Below are positions 17,286 to 28,555 of a DNA stretch of 64,000 nt, piece by piece. Both the position numbers and the translations under genes were made by a program. The DNA is from Streptococcus sp. Marseille-Q5986 (GTDB taxonomy: Bacteria > Bacillota > Bacilli > Lactobacillales > Streptococcaceae). Below the pieces are notes generated by a model. It did not search any database. It was given only the letters and a program-made list of their open reading frames with translations, and had not been told where the DNA came from. The DNA lies in the NCBI RefSeq assembly GCF_946902915.1, contig NZ_CAMPPY010000002.1, forward strand, positions 124,001 to 188,000. The letters are read 5' to 3'. Numbering within the stretch: the stretch's first letter is position 1; each line of letters opens with the position of its first letter.

Positions 17286-18530
17286 TTAAAATTTTTTACC
17301 CGAAAAACTTCTTTTTTCTAGTGATAAAATCAACCCTATCACACTCACTACCAAAAACACCCACCAACAAAGCCTGATATCTTGTAAAGCTAAGAAAGAA
17401 AATACAGACATTCCCAAGGGTAATGTTAAAGAAAAAATCATACTCAAGAGATTATTACTTCTAGCTAATACATCCGCGCTCAAGTTAGACAGTAACAGAG
17501 TATCTAATTTAGGCATTGATTTCGACATCAAATACATGACAAAGGCTAAGCAAACAACACCTACTAGAGGAGAAAAATCTAAAATATTAGCAGTAGCAAG
17601 TAAGACAAACAGAATTGCATTGAGCGATAGCAAACTTGAAAACGACAATTTCCCAAAATAATCATGGGGAGTTAGGCTACCAAGAATAGCTCCTCCCAAG
17701 CTAACACATTCAATTAAAAATAGGGCTTGGGCATATCTGAGATGATAGATAGTATGGTCTAATAAGTAAAAGTGATAAATACCTCCAACAGCTCCTCCCA
17801 AAGTGTTCATTACTAAAATGACAAGAATCATTTTAAACAAAGATTTACTTTCTCTCTGTCTAAAGATATCATCCATGTCCGCATAGATTGCCTTAACTTG
17901 TTGAAGTAAACTAATCGACTTATCCTCTACACTTACAGACAAATGCGTCAATTCTCTTCTATTTTTGAACAAAATAAGAGAAGATAGTAAAAAGAAGCCA
18001 GCATTCACAATCGCAACAAAAGAAAAATTTTGGTGGCTTGTTGTGAGTAACCACACTCCTAAGGCTTGACCTCCTAGATTTGATAAATAGGAGACAAACT
18101 GAGTAAAGGAATAAGCTTCATAGAGCTTATCTTCCGAAATATTATGCTGGATAATCGGCATACGAAGGCCTGCTGTATAATCTGATAAAATATCCGAACA
18201 GATATTAACCATACAGATAAAAGCAAACGTTACGAAGTTCTGTTCATGAATCACACTAGCAATCAAAAGAAATAGCAGACTTTGCACACAACCAACCCAG
18301 ATAATTGTCCCTGCTTTATTCCGAGTATGATCAGCCTTAATCCCAACATAAAAAGTAAATAAGAAAGGTAAAATCGTAATCATATTCGCCATAAATACAG
18401 CTATATTTTTAAAGGGTAGACTCGCAGCATAAACGATAAATACCAGATTATAAATATAAGCTCCACTTGAGCTCAAAAACCTTGATAAGGTCAGTATTCT
18501 AAATAAATGATGTTTTAAGAATAGTTTCAT
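17286..18530 (-). CDS. MFS exporter next to an Rgg regulator
   Basis: 414 residues with about 12 hydrophobic segments in two halves separated by a charged loop near residues 195-225, the layout of a major facilitator. Closest in style to macrolide-efflux/bacteriocin-type MFS proteins of streptococci. It lies downstream of the rgg gene on the same strand, with a terminator between them, so it may be a target of that regulator. Substrate unknown. Confidence 0.78.
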   Translation of the reverse strand: MKLFLKHHLFRILTLSRFLSSSGAYIYNLVFIVYAASLPFKNIAVFMANMITILPFLFTFYVGIKADHTRNKAGTIIWVGCVQSLLFLLIASVIHEQNFVTFAFICMVNICSDILSDYTAGLRMPIIQHNISEDKLYEAYSFTQFVSYLSNLGGQALGVWLLTTSHQNFSFVAIVNAGFFLLSSLILFKNRRELTHLSVSVEDKSISLLQQVKAIYADMDDIFRQRESKSLFKMILVILVMNTLGGAVGGIYHFYLLDHTIYHLRYAQALFLIECVSLGGAILGSLTPHDYFGKLSFSSLLSLNAILFVLLATANILDFSPLVGVVCLAFVMYLMSKSMPKLDTLLLSNLSADVLARSNNLLSMIFSLTLPLGMSVFSFLALQDIRLCWWVFLVVSVIGLILSLEKRSFSGKKF

Positions 18531-18581
18531 AGCAGGCCTTTCTCACATTTCAAAGAGTATTCTATTGAAATCAGTCTAACA

Positions 18582-18607
18582 AAAAAAGCGGGACTCCCCA
18601 CTTTTTT
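18582..18607 (-). terminator. Terminator between rgg and the MFS gene
   Basis: 11-bp stem (18582-18592 and 18597-18607) with GCGGG/CCCaC core and T-tract on both sides. Confidence 0.8.
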
Positions 18608-18714
18608 GTAATATATTTTTTCTGAAAATAGGAACTCTAGCTCCTAGATACTGCTATTTATCACTCCATCTACAAGCCCATTTATTTTTCGTCAATCGAT
18701 GTAATGAGAATATA

Positions 18715-19584
18715 TTACAAATCTTCATTTGAGAGCTGATTTGCAAAATAGTTTTCATAGTATCTTGCACCATCTACATATTCTAAATCTTGTAAGATTA
18801 TAATGCCCCTCTGGATTTTTTCAAGACCCTTATTTTCTACTTTAAAAATAGTATCATAATACCCTTTAGCAATCATATAAATGATTTTAAGATAAGCTTG
18901 AGATTCTGGCAATTCTCGTTTTTCAATCTGAAAGATAAAATAATCTGCTTTTAATTTATCCTTTTCCTCTATCGCTTTAAAGAGTCCATTAATCAAAATA
19001 GTATCAATACCAACTTTGTTACTAGGTAAAGAGCCTAATAAATCCGTCTTTTGTAACATCTCCCTAGAATATTTAAAATAGAGGGGCAGAGGAAACAAAG
19101 TAGAAATCGTTGAAAATAGTTCTAATTCATAATTTCCCCAGATATCAATAGTAAAAAAATAGTCATAGAGAAAAGTCAGTTCTTCATCCGTTGCTCTTAT
19201 TTCTGAATCAAAAAACACAAGAAGGCTTTTGATACGAATCATTTGTAAAAGATAGCTTGTTTCACCACTTGATCTATACTTTTGAGTCGTCTCTTCATAC
19301 AAGGAATGGAGAGAATCAATTCCTCCTCTGTCATATAAATCCCAAAGATTTTCTTGAAAAGCCAAAACCTTTTTCTGAGAAAAACCACGTACCAAGTACA
19401 TAAATTCATTCAGATCAGAGTGGATGTTATCTAAGGCAGTAATTAATTTCATAGATGATAAGTCTGCTTCTCCGCGCTCAAATTTGCTCAGCATGGAATA
19501 AGTAAACTCTCCTCCCGTCGCCTCCTGTAGAGATACATTCCGACTCTTTCTCAATTCTTTAAAAACTTCTCCCAGATTTTGCAT
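18715..19584 (-). CDS. Rgg/MutR family transcriptional regulator
   Basis: 289 residues from the ATG at 19584 (GGGGAG ribosome-binding site 5-10 nt upstream; an in-frame TTG at 19599 is less likely). The N-terminal HTH_3 domain (about 1-65) has LGEVFKELRKSRNVSLQEAT and SMLSKFERGEADLSSMKL, typical of Rgg. The C-terminal ~220 residues are helical TPR-like repeats that bind pheromones. No small hydrophobic peptide gene was found beside it. It and the MFS gene lie between two metI 3' copies, which marks them as an acquired cassette. Confidence 0.9.
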   Translation of the reverse strand: MQNLGEVFKELRKSRNVSLQEATGGEFTYSMLSKFERGEADLSSMKLITALDNIHSDLNEFMYLVRGFSQKKVLAFQENLWDLYDRGGIDSLHSLYEETTQKYRSSGETSYLLQMIRIKSLLVFFDSEIRATDEELTFLYDYFFTIDIWGNYELELFSTISTLFPLPLYFKYSREMLQKTDLLGSLPSNKVGIDTILINGLFKAIEEKDKLKADYFIFQIEKRELPESQAYLKIIYMIAKGYYDTIFKVENKGLEKIQRGIIILQDLEYVDGARYYENYFANQLSNEDL

Positions 19585-19714
19585 ATTGACTCCCCACAAT
19601 TCTTAACTCTCTAACTCATAAAAGTAACGATTGATAGTAGCTAGTACAGAGAATTTTAAGTCTTGACTATACCTCAAACTCCTATGAATGATGTACAGAT
19701 TACCTTACTCTTTT

Positions 19715-20407
19715 TTATTTATGACTCAATTTTTTGGTCAAGAAATCTCCCAAGAATTGGATTGCAAAGATAATCAAAATGATAATGATGGTTGCCAAGA
19801 TGGTCACATCGTGATTGTAGCGGTTAAATCCATAAGCGATGGCTACGTTACCGATACCACCAGCTCCAACTGCTCCGGCCATGGCTGTTTCCCCAACAAG
19901 GGAAATCAAGGTCACAGTCGTCACACGGATCAAATCTGGAAGACCTTCGGATAGATAAACACCTACGATGTCCCAGAAGGTCGCTCCGCTAGCTTGAGCC
20001 GCCTCAATGACACCACCATCCAGTTCAGCCAAGACAACCTGCACCTGACGGGCAAAGAAGGCAAAGACTGCAAAAGAAAGTGGGACAAGGGCTGCATTTG
20101 GCCCGATACTTGTTTTAACAATCAAGTGAGAAAGTGGTGACAAGATTGCCAAGAGGATGATAAAGGGAACCGCACGAAAAATTGAGGTAATTTTGTCTAA
20201 AATCCAGAATACGACTTTATTCTCCAAGACACCACCTGGCGCTGTCAAGACGAGAAAGAGACCTGCCACCAGCCCCAAGAAGCCTCCGATAATGAAGGAA
20301 AGAACTGTCATATAAAGAGTTAAGTAGATAGCCGTTCCCCAGCCTGCCTGACCAGCCCAACCCATTTTATAGACATTTGGTAAATAGGTTTGAATCAATG
20401 ATTCCAT
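19715..20407 (-). CDS. metI: Methionine ABC transporter permease
   Basis: 230 residues with five to six membrane segments and the EAA loop region containing GATFWDIVGVYLSEGLPDLIRV. The C-terminal ETAMAGAVGAGGIG is characteristic of MetI. It starts 1 bp after the metN stop and completes the metQ-M20-metN-metI operon. Its 3' end is duplicated at 17030-17263. Confidence 0.96.
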   Translation of the reverse strand: MESLIQTYLPNVYKMGWAGQAGWGTAIYLTLYMTVLSFIIGGFLGLVAGLFLVLTAPGGVLENKVVFWILDKITSIFRAVPFIILLAILSPLSHLIVKTSIGPNAALVPLSFAVFAFFARQVQVVLAELDGGVIEAAQASGATFWDIVGVYLSEGLPDLIRVTTVTLISLVGETAMAGAVGAGGIGNVAIAYGFNRYNHDVTILATIIIILIIFAIQFLGDFLTKKLSHK

Positions 20408-20408
20408 C

Positions 20409-21470
20409 TTACTGTACTCCCTTCAATACTTTTAGTTGTACACCTGCTTGACGAATGGCTTCTTGGGCACCTGCCAACGCTGCTTTTTCACCTGACAAGA
20501 CCACCACCAATTCTCCAACAGGAGTACCATCAAGAATTTCGATATTCCCATAGAGAATATTAGCCATTACTTGGTAATGCTTGTACAATTCATTCAAAAG
20601 TGGCTCGTCTGTTGAAGCCCCTGCATACTTGAGCTGCACCAAAAGGCTGTTTTCAGACAGATGTTCCACGATTTCTTGCTTCTCAATCTTGACCATGGCT
20701 TCATCAATGCCTGTGGCCGTTGAGATAAAGTCTTGTGTCAAAGGTTGTTTAGGGTCTGAGAAGATTTCAAGAACACTCCCCTCTTCAATCAAATGCCCAT
20801 CCTGCATAACTGCCACACGGTTGGCAATGTCTTTGACAATCTGCATTTCATGCGTAATCAAGACAACCGTCAAGCCTAATTTTTGGTTCAAATCTTGCAA
20901 CAAAGCCAAAATCTGCTTGGTTGTCTTAGGATCAAGGGCAGAAGTTGACTCATCTGAAATCAAGATTTTTGGATCATTAGCCAAGGCACGCGCAATGGCC
21001 ACACGCTGTTTTTGCCCTCCAGATAGCTGTGAAGGGTAGTTTTCAGCACGGTCTGCCAAGCCAACCAAGTCCAACAACTTAGCGACTTTAGCCTTCTTTT
21101 CTTCCTTACTGAGTCCAGAATGTTTAAGGGCAAAGGCTACATTCTCCTCTGCTGTCTTCTGGCTCATCAGATTGAAATGCTGGAAAATCATCCCGATATC
21201 CTGACGTTTGCGACGCAACTGCTCTGCTGTCAAGGTGACCTTACCATCAAAAATCACATCGTCGTCAATGGTAATTTTCCCTGCTGATGGTTTTTGCAAG
21301 AGGTTAATCACCCGTACAAGGGTTGATTTCCCTGCTCCAGAATATCCAACGATTCCGTAGATATCCCCTTCTTGGATGTGAATGGTCACATCCTTGACCG
21401 CTGTGATGGTTCTCTTCTTCTGATGAAAAGTCACATCGATCTGATCTAACTTGATAATATCTCTACTCAT
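20409..21470 (-). CDS. metN: Methionine ABC transporter ATP-binding protein
   Basis: 353 residues. Walker [10 protein letters not shown] (about 42-50), signature LSGGQKQR, Walker B ILISDEST, and H-loop ITHEM are all present. The C-terminal ~100 residues form the regulatory NIL domain that senses methionine in MetN. Its ATG overlaps the upstream peptidase gene by 8 bp. Confidence 0.97.
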   Translation of the reverse strand: MSRDIIKLDQIDVTFHQKKRTITAVKDVTIHIQEGDIYGIVGYSGAGKSTLVRVINLLQKPSAGKITIDDDVIFDGKVTLTAEQLRRKRQDIGMIFQHFNLMSQKTAEENVAFALKHSGLSKEEKKAKVAKLLDLVGLADRAENYPSQLSGGQKQRVAIARALANDPKILISDESTSALDPKTTKQILALLQDLNQKLGLTVVLITHEMQIVKDIANRVAVMQDGHLIEEGSVLEIFSDPKQPLTQDFISTATGIDEAMVKIEKQEIVEHLSENSLLVQLKYAGASTDEPLLNELYKHYQVMANILYGNIEILDGTPVGELVVVLSGEKAALAGAQEAIRQAGVQLKVLKGVQ

Positions 21471-22836
21471 AGCTTCTAATCAGCTCCTCTACTAATTCAA
21501 TATGGGTGTAATAATCGGCGATTCGCACATTTTCATCTCCACCGTGGTCTCGACTATTGGCATTTCCTAAACCGAAGGCCACCATTGGCACCTCTAGGGC
21601 ATCAAAGACCGTATGCATAGGTCCTGTCCCAGCTGTCGTCGGCAAGACCGAAACGCCCTGTGGATAGAATTTCTTGGCCAACTTGATCACATTAAGAATG
21701 GCTGGCGCGCTCATATCGCTTCGATAGCTCATCTCTCCCAAGGTATAGTATAATTCTACCTTATCAAAGCCATTTTTGTCTAGCTGTTTCCGAATTTTTT
21801 CCAGAACATCATGCGGTTCTAGGCCAGGAACCAAACGAACCTCTAGTTTAGCACTGGCTTCTGCAGGCAAAATAGTCTTAACACCCTGACCTTGATAACC
21901 AGACTGGATTCCTTCGATATTAAGCGCTGGCTCGAAAAAGAAACGTTTTAGAAAGGCCATCCGCTCCTCCTGTAAGAGAGGCAACTCCAATCCATAAATC
22001 TGGCTGATTTCCCCTGGATTTTGTTGAGCGTAGGTATCTACCAAGGCTAATTCCCGTTCATTTGGCTCTTGTACTTCTTCGTACAAGCCTTCAACCAAGA
22101 TACGGCCATCTGCAGCGCGAAGAGACTGTAAGGCTTGGAGGAGATACCAAGGAGCTGATTCCGCAACCCCACCATAACTAGAGTGGATATCCACATCCGC
22201 ACTTTTTACCTTGGCATCAAAGGTCACAATTCCTTTATTTCCACCAGAAATTTCTAACTGCTCCAAGGCATTCTTGGTTCCTTGTTCCCAAACTAACAAA
22301 TCTGCACCACGGAGTTTATCAGCGTGCTTTTCCAGATACTTATCTAGGTCTATCGAGGCCGATTCCTCCGCTCCCTCCATGATAAAACTGATATTGACAG
22401 GCAGGTCATCATGGTGCTGCATATATTTTCTCAAAGCACTCAAACGAGCTGTGATATGACCCTTATCATCATCAACCCCACGCCCATACATGAAGCCATT
22501 GCGGATCGAAAGCGTAAAGGGATCCTCTGTCCAGACCTGATCCCCATCCGCTGGCACCGTGTCATAGTGATTATAGAAAATCAAGGTCTTAGCATCTGGA
22601 CGCGAACTCTTGAAATGCGCCATAACAAAGGGCGCCGTATAAGTCTCATCAATCTCGACTTCAGCCCCAACATGCTTGAAAATCTCACCCAGATAGTTTG
22701 CGACTTCCTTAAGTCCAACCTGCTGGGCAAAGACTGATTTCTTAGAAATCAAGGTACGCAAAACCTCAAAATAATGCTGGGCTACATGATCCTTTTCAAA
22801 TTTTTCAATCTGTTCTTGTTCGCTAGGAAAAACCAT
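21463..22836 (-). CDS. M20 family metallopeptidase in the methionine uptake operon
   Basis: 457 residues. Metal ligands are visible in [11 protein letters not shown], the bridging Asp in [11 protein letters not shown], the Glu pair in MEGAEES, and a late His in SRDHGGDEN. This is an M20 dipeptidase/deacylase of full length, probably releasing methionine from peptides or acyl derivatives for use alongside MetNIQ. Function is inferred from the operon. The gene overlaps metN by 8 bp. Confidence 0.92.
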   Translation of the reverse strand: MVFPSEQEQIEKFEKDHVAQHYFEVLRTLISKKSVFAQQVGLKEVANYLGEIFKHVGAEVEIDETYTAPFVMAHFKSSRPDAKTLIFYNHYDTVPADGDQVWTEDPFTLSIRNGFMYGRGVDDDKGHITARLSALRKYMQHHDDLPVNISFIMEGAEESASIDLDKYLEKHADKLRGADLLVWEQGTKNALEQLEISGGNKGIVTFDAKVKSADVDIHSSYGGVAESAPWYLLQALQSLRAADGRILVEGLYEEVQEPNERELALVDTYAQQNPGEISQIYGLELPLLQEERMAFLKRFFFEPALNIEGIQSGYQGQGVKTILPAEASAKLEVRLVPGLEPHDVLEKIRKQLDKNGFDKVELYYTLGEMSYRSDMSAPAILNVIKLAKKFYPQGVSVLPTTAGTGPMHTVFDALEVPMVAFGLGNANSRDHGGDENVRIADYYTHIELVEELIRSYE

Positions 22837-22935
22837 ATTCTCTCTACCTTTCTATGAACCTATAGTTTTCTTTACAATCCGTGCTCTATACAAAAGCAAG
22901 AGGGGGAGTTCTCTCTCCCACCTCCCTGTTTCTTA

Positions 22936-23790
22936 TTACCAAACTGGTTGATCCAAACCGTCTGATGTTTCTTCGATAACTTTTTTCACGTCATCTGTGT
23001 GGTAAGCTGCGATCACTTTCTTGATAGCATCAGCCTTAGGTGATGTTTCCCAATCTTTTTTCGTAACGATGATGTTGTACCATTGTTTTGAGTTTTCATC
23101 AGCTTGTTCTTTGAAAAGTGCTTTCTTGTAGTCCAATTTTGCTTCTGTAACGAAGGTATTGTTTACAACGGCAGCGTCAACTGATGACAATGAACGAGCT
23201 GTTTGGCTAGCGTCCAATTCAGTGATTTTCAAGTTCTTTGGATTTTCTTTGATGTTGGCAACTGTTGCAAGAGCAGTTCCTGAAACATCCAATTTAATCA
23301 AGCCAGCTGATTGAAGCAAGTAAAGCGCACGGCTTTCGTTTGTAGCGTCGTTCGGTACAGCGATTTCTCCGTTTGCTGGGATGTCTTCTACTTTAGTGTA
23401 CTTGTTGTCACTTCCATTCAAACCTGAGTAAAGGCGGATTGGAGAGATGTAAGTATCTGCAATCGCTACAAGGTCTTTTCCGTTTTCTTTGTTCCAGTTG
23501 TTCAAGAAGTTATAGTGTTGGAAAGCGTTCAAGTCTACTTCGCCATCAGCAGTTGCCTTGTTTGGTTGTGAGTAGTCTGTGAACTCTGTAAATTCCAAGG
23601 TAATTCCGTCTTTTTTAACCAATTCTTGGACCTTATCCCAACGCGCTTCTTCAGAACCGCTACGGTTGACAGTTGCGATTTTAATAGTTGTTGCATTGTC
23701 TGCTTTCTTTTCTGTATTTCCGCAAGCTGCAAGAGCCAATCCTGCGACAGTAGCAAGGGCTGCTACACCAAGCCATTTTTTGATTTTCAT
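22936..23790 (-). CDS. metQ: Methionine-binding lipoprotein
   Basis: 284 residues. A lipoprotein signal ends in LALAAC (Cys22), then a NLPA-type fold with FTDYSQPNKAT, LNAFQHYNFL and a DQPVW C-terminus. It binds methionine at the outer membrane face and feeds MetNI. It is the first gene of the operon and is preceded by a ribosome-binding site AAGGAG. Confidence 0.95.
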   Translation of the reverse strand: MKIKKWLGVAALATVAGLALAACGNTEKKADNATTIKIATVNRSGSEEARWDKVQELVKKDGITLEFTEFTDYSQPNKATADGEVDLNAFQHYNFLNNWNKENGKDLVAIADTYISPIRLYSGLNGSDNKYTKVEDIPANGEIAVPNDATNESRALYLLQSAGLIKLDVSGTALATVANIKENPKNLKITELDASQTARSLSSVDAAVVNNTFVTEAKLDYKKALFKEQADENSKQWYNIIVTKKDWETSPKADAIKKVIAAYHTDDVKKVIEETSDGLDQPVW

Positions 23791-23943
23791 GATTCTTTCT
23801 CCTTAAAAATAATACCGTACTAGTATCTCATACTTTCTTCAATTGCACAAATTGTTATTAGATAGGCAGATATATAGTTTAAAACTATATCCCTAAAAAC
23901 TGAGAAATCATCCACCTGATTCAGAATGGATGATTTCAAAAAA

Positions 23944-24807
<864 letters not shown>

Positions 24808-24877
24808 TTAACAGAAAAAGACCATTTGCGCCATTATATGATATCTATATCTGTGATAAGTTTTCTTTATGGCCAAT

Positions 24878-25209
24878 TTAAAAGACCAAACGCAAGACTG
24901 CAATCAAGACCGCTCCAAAGAGAACTGTTCCGACTAGATTGCGGTAGCGAAAGGCTACCCAAGCTGTTGGAAAGACTGCTAAGAAGTCCAGCCATTTGAT
25001 TTGAGGAAGGTTCCCAACCTTACCTGTCACTACGCTTGAAAGAATCAAGGCAAAGATAATGGAAACAGGCAAGAATTTCAAAAAATGCTCAACAATCGCA
25101 GGCAAGCCCTTATACTTGACCAAGATGAAGGGAGTCATACGGGGAATCCAAGTCACCAAGCCACCAAGCCAGAGAAAATGACTACTAATAAAAGATACTT
25201 ACTGACCAT
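24878..25209 (-). pseudogene. azlD: azlD, frameshifted by an 8-bp tandem duplication
   Basis: AzlD is the small partner of the branched-chain amino acid exporter AzlCD. Reading from the ATG at 25209 (overlapping the azlC stop) gives MVSKYLLLVVIFSGLVAW then TGA. The rest of the protein continues in another frame from about 25168. The break is a perfect tandem repeat ACCAAGCC at 25155-25162 and 25163-25170; removing one copy restores one frame. So this copy is inactive unless the repeat slips. Confidence 0.85.
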
Positions 25210-25899
25210 CTAAGACCACCCCCATAGTACAACCTAGCAAGGTCGCAAACAGAACAGCTAGTGACTGAGACACCACTGTCAAGAGTAAAAAGAAGGACAC
25301 CGCAACAACTGCTAGGATAATGAGCAGATTGCGGACAGGAATCCGTCTTTGCATAATCTGGAATTGCGAAGCAAAAATTCCGATGAACATCCCAACCAGG
25401 GCAAAATCCAATCCAAAGATTTCTGGATTTGGCAGCAGACCACCCAGAGCCGTTCCGACTACTGTCCCCACAAACCAAGCCACATAGCTGTTGAGATTGT
25501 TTCCGTGCATCCACATAGGATTGACCTTGTCTGTATGGGCTAATTCGCCCATCAAAACGCCGTAAGTCTCATCCGTCAAGAGACTAGACATACCGATATT
25601 TTGCCAGAGACTGGTATGACAGAAATAGGTCAACGCATGCAAACTCAACAAAAAGAGACGTAAATTAATCAAAAAAACCGTCATGGCAATAGCTGCTATG
25701 CTACAGGTGCCTGCACTGCAATCAAGGCCAACATGGCAAACTGGGCGCTCCCAGCATAAACAAAGAGGCTCATCAAACCCATCTCAACAGGCGTCACATA
25801 GGGCGCACCAATAATCCCGCAGGCCAGCCCGATACTGACATAACCAAGGGCCGTTGGCATGGCTGCATGTGCACCTTCCCAGAATCCTTTTTCTTTCAT
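25199..25899 (-). pseudogene. azlC: azlC, frameshifted by a 5-bp tandem duplication
   Basis: AzlC exports branched-chain amino acids. The N-terminal part (25696-25899) ends at LIAVQAPVA-stop, while the rest (25199-25684, MTVFLINLRLF onward) continues in another frame. The break is TGCTA repeated at 25694-25698 and 25699-25703; deleting one copy would join APVA to AIAMTVFLIN. Membrane segments and length otherwise match AzlC. Both halves of the exporter are therefore broken by independent short duplications. Confidence 0.87.
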
Positions 25900-26057
25900 C
25901 TTTCTCCTCGTATTGTCTTAATAGGTGGGCTGAAAAGGCTCCAGTCACAGCATGGACTATTATAACACATTCAGGAAAGAGAAAAAAGTCTGCTGATTTT
26001 GGCAGTCATAAAAAGACTGGCAATCCAGTCTCAAACACCTATTATACAAATTCTCCA

Positions 26058-27284
26058 CTAAATACTTTCACGAATATTCAAGAGCATGACAAATGCGGTT
26101 AGGAGTAATAGTAGTAGAATAAAGCTGACTGCTAGAGTCCCAAAACTTGTAGCAATCGTTACGAAAACGATTGTGAATAGACTTGGTAAAACAACCGTAA
26201 TAGCACCAATAGAGGATTGAACCGCTCCCATTGACTCCTCAGGTATTTGTTTAAAGACAAGTTCTTGCAATCTAGGAGAGAGTAACCCTGCGATGAAGGC
26301 ATCCAAGGAGCTGAAAAGCAGAATCAAACCAAAATGAACTGTAGCAAATCCCACTATAAGGAGTAACTGGATGACGACTGAGGCATATAGAGCCGTTTTT
26401 ATAGAAATCGTATTTTTCAGATAGCCACTTACAAGGCTTCCGACAATAAGTGCTAACAATTCTAGTGTTGATAACAAAGCAAGAGATTGACCAGTTTGTA
26501 AATTCAAAAAGGGTTGATTCCTCAAAAACAGAGTAGAAACAGGAACTGTAACATTTATCACTGCTTGACTAATAGAGATAATAAACAAAACCAAGAGTAC
26601 CTGATTCATATTCCAGATCAATTTAGATGATTGAACTAAGTGCTGGCAAAAGCATTTTATAGAGAGTCCTTCTTGATAGCTAATCGTTTTTTCTACTTTC
26701 AAGAGATCATTTTTTATGAAGAGGATACCTAAAAATGCGATTAAAAAGGTAAAAGTGTTCAGTAAGGAAATAAACTGGATGGATAGAATACCTAATAAGA
26801 CTCCTCCTAAAATATTACTGATTGTTTTTACTAAGCTAACAGTTGACTGTTTAAAGCCAATAGCTTCTGCCAGATGGTCTTGCCCAATAATTCTAATGAA
26901 AATCGGAGTGAGCATGGCGCCTGAAAAATAACTCAATGTGTCAGACAAGAGGTTAATCAGACAAATAAAGGCTACTAATAGCACGGAGAAGGACTGCCCT
27001 GAAAGGGACAAAGCCACTATAGAGTAAAGTAAAAATTTCGCAAAACTAATAACTGTGTATTTCAAGACACGATGATGTTGAAAATCCGCTAAAACTCCCA
27101 GAAAGATTTGTAGAACTTGAGGAAGGGTTTCTGAAATCGTGATGAGTAAAATCGCCAAAGGGGCAAAAGAGGCATCTGCCACATAATTCAAAAAGGCCAG
27201 ATAAAAAATCGTATCCCCAACCGTTGAAATCCACTGGTTGATGGTTAATTGCCTAAAATCTCTATTTTGAAGAAATACTTTCAT
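26058..27284 (-). CDS. MFS transporter downstream of the VP1-like module
   Basis: 408 residues from the ATG at 27284 (AAGGAG 5 nt upstream; a GTG precedes it). About 12 membrane segments, with a charged loop in the middle. Same general family as the MFS genes at 17286 and 30147, that is streptococcal efflux proteins near peptide loci. It follows the first CPBP gene by about 150 bp and could be part of that SHP-controlled unit. Substrate unknown. Confidence 0.75.
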   Translation of the reverse strand: MKVFLQNRDFRQLTINQWISTVGDTIFYLAFLNYVADASFAPLAILLITISETLPQVLQIFLGVLADFQHHRVLKYTVISFAKFLLYSIVALSLSGQSFSVLLVAFICLINLLSDTLSYFSGAMLTPIFIRIIGQDHLAEAIGFKQSTVSLVKTISNILGGVLLGILSIQFISLLNTFTFLIAFLGILFIKNDLLKVEKTISYQEGLSIKCFCQHLVQSSKLIWNMNQVLLVLFIISISQAVINVTVPVSTLFLRNQPFLNLQTGQSLALLSTLELLALIVGSLVSGYLKNTISIKTALYASVVIQLLLIVGFATVHFGLILLFSSLDAFIAGLLSPRLQELVFKQIPEESMGAVQSSIGAITVVLPSLFTIVFVTIATSFGTLAVSFILLLLLLTAFVMLLNIRESI

Positions 27285-27433
27285 CACAACTCCTTTTTAA
27301 GTTCAAATGGGAATTTTTATTTCAAAATATCCTAATAAATCCTGGTGCGCCCAGTCTATACCATATCATATAGATAGCCTACACAGCCTTTTTCACTGCA
27401 CACCTCATCATGTCTTTAGCTACTAACCAGCTC

Positions 27434-28102
27434 CTAGCGCAATAACATCAAAATCTGACCAATACTATTGTAGGCTATATGCAGTCCAATGACCCAATAA
27501 ATTGACTTTGTTGCTCTAAATAAGACTACAAATATGAGACCGCCACCCATATAAACGAAAAAGTCTGTCAAGACCCAACCGTGATTACTAACGTGCAAGA
27601 CCCCAAATAAAGCAGCCGAACCAAGTACATCTAGTCCCCATTTCTTGCCTTTTTCCAGAGCTGTCATCACCAATCCCCGATAGATTATCTCTTCAAAAAT
27701 GGGACCTGCAATCACAGGATAGAAAAAATACATCAAAAATGCTGTAGCCCCTGTAAAAGTTGGAGCGTAACGTTGATAAGAAACTGCATTTCTAGTAGGT
27801 GGAAAAAGAGAAAAGGTAACCCTATTCCAAAGGAACAACAAAAGAAAAGCCAAGGCACAATAAAACAAATAAGACCAGCGAAACTTCTTACTGTTGATTT
27901 TCTGCCATTTTCCTGACTTAACCATAGTAAAAAAAGCAAGCAAAACGACAAGAAAATGCAACGTCATATCCGACAGATAATAGGCAAAGTCAGATAGCCC
28001 AGTAACAAGGCCGCTGCGTAAAACTAGACCACTAAGGTACTGATAAGCAAGGACGAGTAGAATTGCTATAAAAAAGTAGTGTTTTGAAGTTATCTTTCCC
28101 AT
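27434..28102 (-). CDS. CPBP family intramembrane protease (copy A)
   Basis: 222 residues with about 6-7 membrane segments. CPBP motifs are present: FEEIIYRGLV (EExxxR), FGVLHVSNH, and a last segment with GLHIAYNSIG. Members in bacteriocin loci act as immunity or peptide-processing proteins. It follows the VP1-like peptide gene copy A on the same strand and is almost identical in layout to copy B at 28912-29580. Confidence 0.88.
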   Translation of the reverse strand: MGKITSKHYFFIAILLVLAYQYLSGLVLRSGLVTGLSDFAYYLSDMTLHFLVVLLAFFTMVKSGKWQKINSKKFRWSYLFYCALAFLLLFLWNRVTFSLFPPTRNAVSYQRYAPTFTGATAFLMYFFYPVIAGPIFEEIIYRGLVMTALEKGKKWGLDVLGSAALFGVLHVSNHGWVLTDFFVYMGGGLIFVVLFRATKSIYWVIGLHIAYNSIGQILMLLR

Positions 28103-28168
28103 TTTATTTTCTCCTGCATATGAAATAAAGATAGCCCCTACCCAAGAAAAAGGCTAGGGCTTTAAACA

Positions 28169-28336
28169 TCAATAACGACGTCTAGTCTCAGGAGCTGGAG
28201 GAGCAAAGTTAAAGTAGTTTTGCCATAGACCGCCCATTCCACCAGATTCCAATGGAGGATATACCCTTCCTCCATAAATTGCTTCCAACTCAGCTTCTGT
28301 CAATTCCATTGTTTCTACAAACTGTAAATTTAACAT
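28169..28336 (-). CDS. VP1-like double-glycine secreted peptide, copy A
   Basis: 55 residues, AAGGAG ribosome-binding site 8 nt upstream of the ATG. The leader MLNLQFVETMELTEAELEAI ends in YGG, then the mature part RVYPPLESGGMGG and an ending NFAPPAPETRRRY. This leader and the Rgg/SHP promoter upstream match the pneumococcal VP1 peptide family as I remember it, a virulence-associated signal peptide exported by a PCAT-type transporter. No such transporter is in the window. Cotranscribed with CPBP copy A. Confidence 0.82.
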   Translation of the reverse strand: MLNLQFVETMELTEAELEAIYGGRVYPPLESGGMGGLWQNYFNFAPPAPETRRRY

Positions 28337-28359
28337 CTTTTACACTCCTTCAATTATCT

Positions 28360-28530
28360 TCATTTGTAAACCACTTCTACGACCTAGGATTTGCTTCAAG
28401 TGCTTTACAAGTACAGTATAACACGAAAATTGGCTTATTTTAAAAAATCGCATATTTGACATTTTTTCTTATAGAAATTTCACATTTGCGATTTTGGTGG
28501 ATTTGATTATTTCCCTGATATAATAAAGTT
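28360..28530. promoter_or_regulatory. Divergent SHP/VP1 promoter region A with Rgg-type operator arms
   Basis: AAAATCGCA (28444-28452) and TGCGATTTT (28487-28495) form an inverted repeat. Each arm sits just upstream of the -35 position of one of two divergent promoters (minus-strand TATACT at 28415-28420 toward vp1 copy A; plus-strand TATAAT near 28519 toward shp A). The whole block is nearly identical to region B at 32776-32945. This geometry is expected for an Rgg activator. Confidence 0.75.
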
Positions 28531-28555
28531 ATTACTAATTAGGAGTGGAGCAACT

